Shown in pieces: positions 1 to 6,376 of a DNA stretch of 64,000 nt. Position 1 is the first letter of the stretch; each line of letters begins with the position of its first letter. A program made the translations under genes and the position numbers. The DNA is from Paeniglutamicibacter terrestris (GTDB taxonomy: Bacteria > Actinomycetota > Actinomycetes > Actinomycetales > Micrococcaceae). The stretch covers positions 110,332-174,331 of the forward strand of contig NZ_JAAWVT010000009.1 of assembly GCF_012271785.1 (NCBI RefSeq). Reading direction: 5' to 3'. Under the pieces are notes generated by a model. The model saw nothing but the letters and a program-made list of their open reading frames with translations, ran no database searches and was not told the origin of the DNA.

Positions 1-564
1 TCCTATATCCGAAAGGAATCCTCCCTTGTCTGGGTCTCGCTCATAGGTGCGCCCGAGGGAATCTTCGAAACTGAGATGGACTGGAATGATCTCGCTAGGT
101 TTGTACATGCGGGAATCGGCAGCCAGCGAGGTGTCCAGCATCGTCCTGGGCCTCATGATTGGGAGCTCCCATTTTCCGTCGGGCAAGCCATCGTTAGTGA
201 CGGTAATCTTGTAGATGGCGTCATCCGAGGCATTCTCAATGTAGACCCTAGGATTTTGCGTTCCGGCGTCAATCTCGGTCCAAGCAATGACTCGTGATGC
301 TTGACGATACCGATCGTCTTGGTGGCGCTGGTCCAGTAGTTCGTTGGCTTTAGCCGCGGTTTTATTGGCCTGTTCAGCTGCGTCGCCAGCACTCTTCGAT
401 TGAAAAAGCGCAACGGCAACCGCTACGAGTGTCGCTAATGCTGCAATTGCTTGCCAGAAAGCAGGCCAGAATTCGGATTGCACCGGCATCTCGCAAGACA
501 GTTGGAACACGGTCTGGGCATCCGCGATGGAGCCTGCACAATTCAAGGTTTCTGAGAGGATCAT
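1..564 (-). CDS. Small single-pass membrane protein, cut by the window edge
   Basis: An open minus-strand frame runs from ATG at 564 off the left edge, giving at least 188 residues. An in-frame TAG lies just upstream of the start and AGGA lies about 10 bases before it. The protein has a short N-terminal part with two Cys, a hydrophobic segment at roughly residues 33-52 (AIAALATLVAVAVALF), an Ala/Lys/Glu-rich helix likely to be a short coiled coil, then a beta-rich domain (VIAWTEIDAG, YIENASDDAIYKITV). Small membrane proteins of this form are common in actinophages and function is unknown. An alternative start is the ATG at 489. Confidence 0.7.
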   Translation of the reverse strand, partial: MILSETLNCAGSIADAQTVFQLSCEMPVQSEFWPAFWQAIAALATLVAVAVALFQSKSAGDAAEQANKTAAKANELLDQRHQDDRYRQASRVIAWTEIDAGTQNPRVYIENASDDAIYKITVTNDGLPDGKWELPIMRPRTMLDTSLAADSRMYKPSEIIPVHLSFEDSLGRTYERDPDKGGFLSDIG

Positions 565-573
565 CCGTTCATC

Positions 574-740
574 CTATGAGGTTTCGGGGATGCGCTCTAT
601 TTGGTCGGGTGCTTCGTGGGTGATGGTGCCGTTGTCCCCAAGCACTCTGTAAAAGCTCTCGATGGTTTGGGTGCGGTCACGCCGAGCTTGTCGCGGATGC
701 TGACCTGTCGAACGCGAGTGTGGTCGGGGATAATTCTCAT
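574..740 (-). pseudogene. Small phage gene with an apparent frameshift
   Basis: ATG at 740 lies 10 bases after the stop of the upstream gene and opens a frame reading MRIIPDHTRVRQVSIRDKLG. That frame soon turns into unconvincing Thr/Pro/Lys-rich sequence. A frame offset by one base reads TIESFYRVLGDNGTITHEAP and ends at TAG 574-576, only 9 bases before the next gene. Start and stop both sit where an operon gene would have them, but in different frames (167 bases in all). The shift falls near the C- and A-rich stretch around 668-682. It may be a sequencing error, a real mutation, or less likely recoding. The full product would be about 55 residues. Confidence 0.45.
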
Positions 741-749
741 CGCCCTATT

Positions 750-1304
750 TTACTGAGGAGCCGGGATTACCATTACGACTGCCCCATCCGCTTCGGTTTT
801 TGCGATGGTCATTAGGCCGCGCATTCTGCCTAGCGTCGCGGATTCAGGTTTGAGATTGCTTTCCCAGACGTCAACTGAATCGGCGACGTCGTTGGCGAAT
901 GTGCGGACATCTAGCTGCAAGGTCGTATGGATGCTGTTGCAATGAGCACTTTTGCCGTTCGGAGGGGACGCAGTGAACATGAATTCCCGGAAAACTCGAT
1001 CGATTTCGTTTTTCATGTGCTTGGTTGTGTCGAACGATCCTTCGTGGAGGACGGCGCACCTGAGCGCGTAAAAGTCTGTCCCGCTGATCCAGATCATTTT
1101 TTCATCGGACAGCAGACCTGGCATAGGTGATGTGTACTTTGGCGTGAAATTCTTGTCGACCCATTCAACAAAGCGTGGGCCCGGTTTTGCGTTCGGCCGA
1201 GCGAGCTTGCTGCAGATATCTGGCATCGTCAGTGCAAGTGTCAGGGCGGAGTACCAGTTTTGTTGAGTTGCAGCGCTTCGGATGGCGTCTGTTAAGTGCT
1301 TCAT
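750..1304 (-). CDS. Conserved hypothetical protein with a HEPN-like RxxxxH motif
   Basis: A 184-residue protein, mostly helical. It contains FYALRCAVLHEG, in which Arg and His are four residues apart in a helix. This matches the RX4-6H motif of HEPN-fold proteins, many of which are RNases of toxin or abortive-infection systems; others are inactive helpers. The preceding segment (LTLALTMPDICSKL) and the following DRVFREFMF fit a short helical bundle. The start ATG overlaps the stop of the upstream gene by 4 bases, so the two are likely translated together. Family assignment rests on one motif, and the protein could be an unrelated phage protein. Confidence 0.5.
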   Translation of the reverse strand: MKHLTDAIRSAATQQNWYSALTLALTMPDICSKLARPNAKPGPRFVEWVDKNFTPKYTSPMPGLLSDEKMIWISGTDFYALRCAVLHEGSFDTTKHMKNEIDRVFREFMFTASPPNGKSAHCNSIHTTLQLDVRTFANDVADSVDVWESNLKPESATLGRMRGLMTIAKTEADGAVVMVIPAPQ

Positions 1305-1768
1305 GGGATGAAGCCTATGGCCTCAGAATAGGGTTTGGTGCGCGCCTCGCTTGGGCTTGGAACGGTTTCGGCTTGCCGCCAGCCCTTTGGCGGCGGTTGT
1401 GGTTTGCACAGTTTGGGCTTCCCTTTGCCGACTTGATCGGAACGGCGTTCCCCTACGAGAACATCGGCTAGGCAGGCTCGGCAGTGGTGCGCGGCTTCCC
1501 ATTCGTGATCTGGGCACGGGTCGGCTTTCGGGGGCTCAACTTTGAACGTCTCGAATTGCCAGTGCTTGCCGGGCAGGAAGATCCCGGATGGTGATTTGAT
1601 CGCGGGGTCATTCGCAGCGCGGATTGCAGCTTCGGCGATGACTGGGAAGGGGTGCGGGTCGTCTCGGTGCTCGGCAAAGAGGCTGAGTGTTTGATTGGGT
1701 CGCCAGTTGCCGGGGCGCATGAGTGCCAGGAGTGCGGCGAGAACTTCGGCTTGCTGCTTGTGGATCAT
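1301..1768 (-). CDS. Phage protein with a central zinc-ribbon-like motif
   Basis: A 155-residue protein. The N-terminal half is helical (QAEVLAALLALMRPGNWRPN). The middle carries CPDHEWEAAHHCRACL, with Cys and His spaced as in a small zinc-binding knuckle. The tail is rich in Pro, Lys and Arg. Its stop overlaps the start of the HEPN-like gene by 4 bases, so the pair is probably co-translated. AAAGGAA lies about 11 bases before the ATG. A nucleic-acid-binding role is possible from the zinc-ribbon-like motif and basic tail, but I do not recognise a named family. Confidence 0.6.
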   Translation of the reverse strand: MIHKQQAEVLAALLALMRPGNWRPNQTLSLFAEHRDDPHPFPVIAEAAIRAANDPAIKSPSGIFLPGKHWQFETFKVEPPKADPCPDHEWEAAHHCRACLADVLVGERRSDQVGKGKPKLCKPQPPPKGWRQAETVPSPSEARTKPYSEAIGFIP

Positions 1769-2012
1769 CGGATGAATTCCTTTCGTCGATTGTTGGATTG
1801 GTTCGCGTTAACTTAGGTGACGATTCGACGAAAAATCTTTCCCCGTTCTTCTTTAAAAGATGAGTAGAAACCTAGGTGAGACAAGCTCCCAAGGAGCTTG
1901 TTGGTTAATGGTTACTGGTTAGTTCGATTCTGCTTGGACTTTGCTTGAAGCAGAGCGTCAACAAAACACCGTTCTGCTACAAGCAGCTGCTTGGATTCTG
2001 CTTGGACTTGCT
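1769..2012. repeat. Noncoding gap with a hairpin and a direct repeat
   Basis: No gene is visible in this AT-richer gap. It holds a perfect 9-bp hairpin at 1881-1901 (ACAAGCTCC and its complement, 3-base loop), three GGTTA-type units at 1902-1921, and a 20-base direct repeat at 1926-1946 and 1994-2013 (GATTCTGCTTGGACTT core, differing by one T). It lies just downstream of a replication-initiator-like gene. The repeats could be initiator-binding sites of an origin, and the hairpin a weak terminator; both are inferences. Confidence 0.5.
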
Positions 2013-2429
2013 TCACTGTTCTTCGTCCGGTTCGGCGCCCGGGCAGTCTTCGCAGTTGGGGTCGATTACTCCCTTGTTGACGTGGTTTCTGATGTGCGAT
2101 GACTTCATTCCGCCGCGGCGTCCAGCTTCTTTTTTGTCACTCATGTGTTGCTCGATTTCAAGCTTCGACTTTTGGTGACTGAGGTAGTCGTGCATGGCGT
2201 GCTTGCCGTTGGACTTGGTCATGAATCCGACTGTGAGCATTTCTTCGATTACGTCTGGTGCATAGCGACGAACGAGGCCCGCTGGTACTTTCCCGTCCGT
2301 CTTGCGTCGGTTGGAGTAGCACCAGAGTTCAACGACTGCACGGAATGCGGCATCGGAAAGCTCGAGGGTCTTTGGGTGCTCGGGGAATTCGTCGGCGACC
2401 GTGATGTATGCCCGAGTGTCCTTTGCCAT
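2013..2429 (-). CDS. Phage replication-initiator-like winged-helix protein, short form
   Basis: The 138-residue product starts MAKDTRAYITVADEFPEHPK and contains LSDAAFRAVVELWCYS and DGKVPAGLVRR. This resembles the N-terminal winged-helix domain of phage replisome organisers, which bind origin DNA. The C-terminal part is basic (HQKSKLEIEQHMSDKKEAGR) and ends with a small Cys pair (NCEDCPG). At 138 residues it lacks the usual second domain of full initiators, so it may be a DNA-binding-only or truncated form. GAAAGGA lies about 10 bases before the ATG. Direct repeats follow its stop codon, which fits an origin next to the gene. Confidence 0.65.
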   Translation of the reverse strand: MAKDTRAYITVADEFPEHPKTLELSDAAFRAVVELWCYSNRRKTDGKVPAGLVRRYAPDVIEEMLTVGFMTKSNGKHAMHDYLSHQKSKLEIEQHMSDKKEAGRRGGMKSSHIRNHVNKGVIDPNCEDCPGAEPDEEQ

Positions 2430-2454
2430 CTAGTGGGGTCCTTTCGGGATGGGC

Positions 2455-2489
2455 GGCGCGCACCCCGGGCTGGGATGGGGGTGCGCGCC
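2455..2489 (-). terminator. 12-bp GC-rich hairpin between genes
   Basis: GGCGCGCACCCC at 2455-2466 pairs perfectly with 2478-2489 around an 11-base loop. It sits between the stop of the kinase-phosphatase gene and the start of the next gene. There is no clear T-run, so it may be an RNA-processing or stability element, or a factor-dependent terminator. Confidence 0.5.
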
Positions 2490-2496
2490 GGTGGGG

Positions 2497-3396
2497 TTAG
2501 AAGTTGCCGTCTGCGACTTGGAAGACGGTGAGGCCGATTGCTCGCCACATCTCTACGACTTGGTTGCGGTCATCGAAGACGCCAGCGACGTTGTAGCGGC
2601 TGCGGATGTGTTGGTTGAACAGTTCGTGCTTCACGATGTCGTCGCGGCGCTTGTCGCCGGCGGGCCGCATGTATACCCGGGGCCAGCCAAAGCCGTTGGC
2701 CAGCAGCCAGTCTTCGGTGACTTGCCGGTGGTCTTCACTGCGTCCGGTCATGAAGATGACTTGGCCGGGGAGGCCAAGCACGATGCGGGCTACTTCCTTG
2801 TTGAGGGTGTCGAGGTGGGCTTTGGATCCGTCGTAGATGTCTCGTTCTCCGCAGAGTGCCACGGTGCCGTCGATGTCCACGAGGTAGACGTCGTGGAGTC
2901 CTGGCGTCGGTTCCCATGGCTGCCATTCCTCGGCGGTGGCCACGTCGGCAGTCGGGTGAGGTAGCGGCCCGGAGTTGAGGAACTTCATGTGCATGTTCTT
3001 GATGACCTCAGCGGGCACGCGCTCTTGCTCTGGGCGCTTTTCGTTTCGGTTGAGGCAGACACCGAGTGCGCATCCGGTGAAGTCCTGGACCTCGAGTTCG
3101 GCGCCGGTAACGTGCGCGAGGGTGGCCCATGCTCGTGCGTTGCGCTGCCGGAGGTTGGTGTCGTCCACGACAACGTCTTGCCCAGCGCGCAGGTAGCTGC
3201 GCACGAGGTCCGCGCAGGCCTTGGTGATGACTTGCTCGGTCAGGTGGGTTGCGGCCCGCTGGTCAAAGTGGAGCATCTTACGCATGGAGTCTCGGTTGAC
3301 GCGTACTCGGCTCTCGGGATCTTCGGCGACCCATGCTTGGGCCCAAGTGGTTTTGCCGGATCCGGGGAGACCTCGAGTGATTATGAGCTTAGACAA
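2497..3396 (-). CDS. Polynucleotide 5'-kinase / 3'-phosphatase of RNA repair
   Basis: The 299-residue protein has two domains. The first is a P-loop kinase with GLPGSGKTT (residues 9-17) and NRDSMRK (34-40), the place of the Asp and Arg used by T4 Pnkp. The second is a HAD-type phosphatase with DIDGT (174-178), FMTGR and DDRNQ. T4 Pnkp heals broken RNA ends by removing 2',3'-cyclic or 3'-phosphate and phosphorylating the 5'-OH, preparing them for ligation. The gene starts with TTG at 3396 and overlaps the RNA ligase gene by 8 bases, so the two are almost certainly a functional pair. The closest model is T4 pseT, which repairs tRNA cut by a host anticodon nuclease. Confidence 0.9.
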   Translation of the reverse strand: MSKLIITRGLPGSGKTTWAQAWVAEDPESRVRVNRDSMRKMLHFDQRAATHLTEQVITKACADLVRSYLRAGQDVVVDDTNLRQRNARAWATLAHVTGAELEVQDFTGCALGVCLNRNEKRPEQERVPAEVIKNMHMKFLNSGPLPHPTADVATAEEWQPWEPTPGLHDVYLVDIDGTVALCGERDIYDGSKAHLDTLNKEVARIVLGLPGQVIFMTGRSEDHRQVTEDWLLANGFGWPRVYMRPAGDKRRDDIVKHELFNQHIRSRYNVAGVFDDRNQVVEMWRAIGLTVFQVADGNF

Positions 3397-4438
3397 GGGA
3401 TGCTTCTTTCTGTGTGGTGGGGCGGATCTGCTTCCATGCCCAGGCGTGGATGTCTTTGCCGTCGAGCAGGGAGAAGATGGCCGGGCGCAGTGGGTGCTTG
3501 GATGCTTCGAGGGCGAAGTCTTTGCGGTCGAAGTCGGCGGGCAGCACGTACTCGGTGAGGGTGCGGTATGCGGTTTCGGCTTCGTCTACGAGGTTGTTGT
3601 GCTGGTCGAGCAGCTGCTTGCCGATGTTGTCGGCCCAGCGGTGGAATTCGTCGGGTAGGCCCGCGGTGAGTTCTGCGAGCGATTCCCCGGCGGCAAGGTG
3701 TTCCCAGACTGTGCGTTCATTCCATCCGGTGACGATGCGGTGGAGGCGCACGTAGTCGTCTTGCTTGATCTTCACGCGGGTGTCGGTGCCGTGGAAGTGG
3801 ACGACGAACCCTTCTGCGTTCTTGCGTGCCGGGGCATCGAATGCTTCGGCCAGAGTTTCAAAGGGGAAGACCGTGGCCCGGTCGCCCGGCCACTCAATCT
3901 CTGCCGGGGTGACGCTGGTCCCGGTTTCGATGTCGATGGCGCCGAGCAGGATCAGGGCATCGAGTGGTCCGTAATCCACGACGATGCGATTTTCGGGGTA
4001 AATGATTTCGAAGAGGACCGTTATGCCGGCGGGCGGCATCCAGTCGGGGTATCGCTTGTTGAGCAGTCCGGTCGCGTGGATGGCCTGCTCGCTACTCATG
4101 GATCCGCGGGTGGCGATGCGGACCTTGCCGCCGATGACGTAGGCGATTCCGAGCGAGCCGTCGAGTTTGTCCGTCACCGTTACGGGTGCAGTCAAGTCGA
4201 GGATGGCTTCGGGTTCACCGGTGTTGAAGAACTTCGGGAACGGTCGGGCGATGACCTGGCCGTTGGGCTTGACGATGAGGCCGCGGCACTGGGTAGTGAT
4301 CAGGTTCCAGTGGCGGTCGTACTGCGCTTTGTCGGTGTAGTTGAGGATCGTCAGCTCGTTGAGCTTTTGGGCGCGGACGTATCCGGCGGCGATCTCGTTC
4401 TTGAGTTCGGTCGGATCAAGCAGGTCTTGCAGGTACAT
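3389..4438 (-). CDS. T4 Rnl1-type RNA ligase
   Basis: The start chosen is ATG at 4438, which has AGGAG at a good distance; a longer frame to 4471 runs into an upstream hairpin. The 349-residue product carries the nucleotidyltransferase signature: CRGLIV and RPFPKFFN (about 51-72), the adenylated Lys in KLDGS (Lys91), a downstream VLFEIIYPENRIV, EGFVV, and VKIKQ as motif V. These match the Rnl1 branch (T4 KEDGS, Lys99). Rnl1 enzymes seal 5'-phosphate and 3'-OH RNA ends, classically in cleaved tRNA anticodon loops. The overlapping kinase-phosphatase supplies the end-healing steps. Confidence 0.9.
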   Translation of the reverse strand: MYLQDLLDPTELKNEIAAGYVRAQKLNELTILNYTDKAQYDRHWNLITTQCRGLIVKPNGQVIARPFPKFFNTGEPEAILDLTAPVTVTDKLDGSLGIAYVIGGKVRIATRGSMSSEQAIHATGLLNKRYPDWMPPAGITVLFEIIYPENRIVVDYGPLDALILLGAIDIETGTSVTPAEIEWPGDRATVFPFETLAEAFDAPARKNAEGFVVHFHGTDTRVKIKQDDYVRLHRIVTGWNERTVWEHLAAGESLAELTAGLPDEFHRWADNIGKQLLDQHNNLVDEAETAYRTLTEYVLPADFDRKDFALEASKHPLRPAIFSLLDGKDIHAWAWKQIRPTTQKEASLV

Positions 4439-4460
4439 GGCTTCTCCTTGGGTATGCGAA

Positions 4461-4486
4461 GGGCCGCTCACAAATGTGAGCGGCCC
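4461..4486 (-). terminator. Perfect 12-bp hairpin upstream of the RNA ligase gene
   Basis: GGGCCGCTCACA at 4461-4472 is repeated in inverse at 4475-4486 with a 2-base gap. It lies between the 61-residue gene and the ligase start. No T-run follows on the minus strand, so it is not a classical intrinsic terminator. It may control how much transcript reaches the RNA-repair genes. Confidence 0.5.
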
Positions 4487-4498
4487 GGGTGAGGGTGG

Positions 4499-4684
4499 TT
4501 ATGCGAGAATGCGCAATTGCTTGGGATCGGCGGCGGATTCGATGGACTTCTTCATTTCCCCGCCGTTGTCCATGCGGATGTGCACGGTGTGTTCATCTAC
4601 CTTTTCGGCGGTGCCGAAGTATCCGAGGTAGATGCTGCGTTTGTCAGTGACCTTGATGCGGTCACCTTGTTTGAGTGCGTTCAT
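4499..4684 (-). CDS. Small phage protein, beta-rich
   Basis: A 61-residue protein starting MNALKQGDRIKVTDKRSIYL, followed by GYFGTAEKVDEHTVHIRMDN. The pattern resembles a small SH3- or KOW-like barrel, which in phages often binds nucleic acid or a host protein. The ATG at 4684 overlaps the stop of the upstream gene by 4 bases, which fixes the start. It is encoded within a longer open frame on the same strand whose upstream part is low-complexity and not coding. No specific function is claimed. Confidence 0.7.
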   Translation of the reverse strand: MNALKQGDRIKVTDKRSIYLGYFGTAEKVDEHTVHIRMDNGGEMKKSIESAADPKQLRILA

Positions 4685-5028
4685 CGTTCGCCCTTTGGTC
4701 CGTTGCCGACGATGCGGTCGATTGCGGCGGTGAGTTCCTGTTGGGTGCTTTCGATGTGGGCGGCTTTGGCTTGCGGGTAGTCGTGATCGTGTGGGGTTAC
4801 GTCGAGGCCACCGTGTGCGAGCGTCTGGGTGTTGTCGTTGAGTTGGTCGATGCGCTCGTGGATCGCGAGTGCTTCTTCGAAGGTTGCCTCGGCTACTCGG
4901 TGCCCAATGCGTGCCCCAAGATCGAGCACGATGGTTTCTTGGCCGGGAGTTTCGACATACTGGCCGAAGTGTTTGTAGTAGGTCTCGACGGCGGCGCGAG
5001 TATACGTGCGGGCCTCGTCGCGGGTCAT
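4681..5028 (-). CDS. Phage hypothetical protein, helical
   Basis: A 115-residue protein starting MTRDEARTYTRAAVETYYKH with FEEALAIHERIDQLNDN and STQQELTAAIDRIVG, so mainly alpha-helical and acidic. It is linked by 4-base overlaps to the genes on both sides (upstream Cys-rich gene, downstream 61-residue gene), so it is part of a translationally coupled set. I do not recognise the family. It may be an accessory early protein. Confidence 0.7.
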   Translation of the reverse strand: MTRDEARTYTRAAVETYYKHFGQYVETPGQETIVLDLGARIGHRVAEATFEEALAIHERIDQLNDNTQTLAHGGLDVTPHDHDYPQAKAAHIESTQQELTAAIDRIVGNGPKGER

Positions 5029-5198
5029 GGTCGATTCCTTCGTTCGGTGAGGTTGCGGATCGCCGTGTCCGCGGTCGGATCCCGATGTGTTTTGTTTTCG
5101 TACTTGAGGTTCTTTTCGGAACCGCGTTTATGGCAGTCGCAGTAATGCCAGCGGCAGATCTGGAGTGCGCCGCGGCATCGTTGGCAGCAGGGGTCCAT
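5025..5198 (-). CDS. Small Cys/His-rich protein, zinc-finger-like
   Basis: A 57-residue frame from ATG 5198 to TGA 5025. The first half reads MDPCCQRCRGALQICRWHYC followed by DCH, giving seven Cys and two His within 23 residues, as in a small zinc-binding protein. The second half is basic (KRGSEKNLKYENK). Its stop overlaps the next ATG by 4 bases, matching the operon's style, and AAGGA lies upstream of the start. Such tiny zinc fingers are common in actinophages and may bind DNA, RNA or a host protein. No family is recognised. Confidence 0.65.
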   Translation of the reverse strand: MDPCCQRCRGALQICRWHYCDCHKRGSEKNLKYENKTHRDPTADTAIRNLTERRNRP

Positions 5199-5219
5199 GT
5201 GTGTCCTTGAGGATGGGTA

Positions 5220-5253
5220 CGAACGCCGCCAGTTGGGAGGCTGACGGCGTTCG
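5220..5253 (-). terminator. 9-bp hairpin between genes
   Basis: CGAACGCCG at 5220-5228 pairs with 5245-5253, loop 16 bases, between the membrane-protein gene and the Cys-rich gene. No T-run follows. It is one of a series of intercistronic hairpins in this element. Confidence 0.45.
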
Positions 5254-5271
5254 CGGAAATGGGGTGGGTAG

Positions 5272-5616
5272 TTACTTTGCGGGGGTTGCTTCTACGACGT
5301 TTGGCATCCACGACAGGAACGGGACGCGCCAGCCTGTCGTGATTAGGTCGTACGTCTCGCCTTCGTGCAGTGATGCGTAGACGTCGGCGGATTCGAAGTG
5401 CATCCGCCAGATGGTGTCTCCAACCTTGAGCACGCCGCACTCTTCTGTGAAGACGCGGTACTCGTGGCCCTTTTCCTTGGCAATCGATTCCTTGGCGGTA
5501 ATTGTGCAGGTCGGGTGTTCCTCGTGGAGGTTCTTCGCAATGCCAATACCGGCCGCGCCGACCAGCAGAGCGCCAATGACTACTAGCGAGCAGCCAAAGG
5601 GGAAGTCGTTACTCAT
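5272..5616 (-). CDS. Small phage membrane protein
   Basis: A 114-residue protein with an N-terminal hydrophobic segment (SLVVIGALLVGAAGIGIA, about residues 10-27) and a predicted outside domain holding two Cys (HPTCTI and EECGVL) that could form a disulfide. The sequence VFTEECGVLKVGDT resembles a class of small actinophage membrane proteins of unknown role. The ATG at 5616 is preceded by AGAAAGAGG. It lies between two hairpins, so its transcription may be separated from the recombination genes upstream. Confidence 0.7.
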   Translation of the reverse strand: MSNDFPFGCSLVVIGALLVGAAGIGIAKNLHEEHPTCTITAKESIAKEKGHEYRVFTEECGVLKVGDTIWRMHFESADVYASLHEGETYDLITTGWRVPFLSWMPNVVEATPAK

Positions 5617-5634
5617 GTGAGCCTCTTTCTGGGC

Positions 5635-5663
5635 ATGAAAAAACCCGCTCTGTGGCGGGCTTA
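5635..5663 (-). terminator. Intrinsic terminator (minus strand)
   Basis: On the minus strand an 8-bp stem (AAGCCCGC and its partner, with one G-U pair) and a 6-base loop are followed by a run of T. It would end leftward transcription from the recombination genes before the membrane-protein gene. The same DNA lies just ahead of a small plus-strand gene. Confidence 0.7.
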
Positions 5664-5673
5664 GGATTGGGTG

Positions 5674-5820
5674 GTGAAAATTAGTTCAGCAGTAGAAATT
5701 GATGGCGACTTCCTAACCGTGGAAGCAGAGGGAGCCACCTACGAGGAAGCTCGTGACAAGCTCGATGCCCTCGTGCCAGAAGGCGGGAAGCTCGTCGGCA
5801 TCATCGTGGATGGAGACTAA
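5674..5820 (+). CDS. 48-residue phage protein on the opposite strand
   Basis: A plus-strand frame from GTG 5674 (or GTG 5671) to TAA 5820 reads KISSAVEIDGDFLTVEAEGA, then TYEEARDKLDALVPEGGKLV. It has a clear amphipathic beta-beta-alpha-beta pattern and good codon use, and resembles small phage proteins of unknown function. AGGA lies 5-8 bases before the start. It sits against the direction of the surrounding operon and its stop overlaps the stop of the next minus-strand gene. It needs its own promoter, which I could not place. Confidence 0.6.
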   Translation: MKISSAVEIDGDFLTVEAEGATYEEARDKLDALVPEGGKLVGIIVDGD

Positions 5821-6374
5821 TCGGGCAGGCTGTTGAGACTCGCCTGAATGTGCTCGATGATGTGCGCCGGTGCGTTGTTCGTGTTCGCGTACTCGAGGTA
5901 GTCAGCCAATGTGCCCGCTTCCATTGCTTTGGCGATGGTTGCCAACACTTCCGCGGGGATGGTGAGGTCAACGGGCTGCGGGGCTGACTCCTTGAGCGGC
6001 ATGATGACGTGCTCAGCCTTTGTCTTCTGAGTCGCAGTGAGCACAAGAACTCGACGTTTCTCAAGGTGCGACATGTGGCTGATCTTGATGCCACCAACCG
6101 CAACGCCGCCAAACATCACTGAGGGATCGCAATACAAAGTAAATCGCCGCCCGGCGTACTGCGTCGAGTCCTTGCCCCAGATCGCCACCAGTACACGCCG
6201 CATCGTCTTTGAAGGCCTGTACGGTTTGCCCGGAGCCTCCACGAGATACACATTGACCGGCTGTTCGCGACTACCAGGGGACACGCTATCGATGGTGAAT
6301 GTGCGTGGCCCTGAAAGATAATCAGCCGCGTTCTGCTGATCGGATTTGGCAATGATGCTCTCCGATAAGTCCAT
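5817..6374 (-). CDS. Conserved phage protein beside the exonuclease, possible ssDNA-binding partner
   Basis: A 185-residue protein starting MDLSESIIAKSDQQNAADYL. It contains RTFTIDSVSPGSREQPVNV, YRPSKTMRRVLVAIWG and GIKISHMSHLEKRRVLVL, a beta-rich core of the type found in conserved actinophage proteins next to recombination genes. The C-terminal part is helical. GGAG lies before the ATG, 2 bases after the exonuclease stop. Its place beside a YqaJ exonuclease, where a RecT-type annealing protein is often found, suggests a DNA-binding role; this is inference only. Confidence 0.6.
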   Translation of the reverse strand: MDLSESIIAKSDQQNAADYLSGPRTFTIDSVSPGSREQPVNVYLVEAPGKPYRPSKTMRRVLVAIWGKDSTQYAGRRFTLYCDPSVMFGGVAVGGIKISHMSHLEKRRVLVLTATQKTKAEHVIMPLKESAPQPVDLTIPAEVLATIAKAMEAGTLADYLEYANTNNAPAHIIEHIQASLNSLPD

Positions 6375-6376
6375 GA

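Noticed and set aside
4499..5440. A 313-residue minus-strand open frame
   Set aside because: Its upstream part is Arg/Thr/His-rich low-complexity sequence that crosses three better genes in other frames. Only the last 61 residues form a credible coupled gene.
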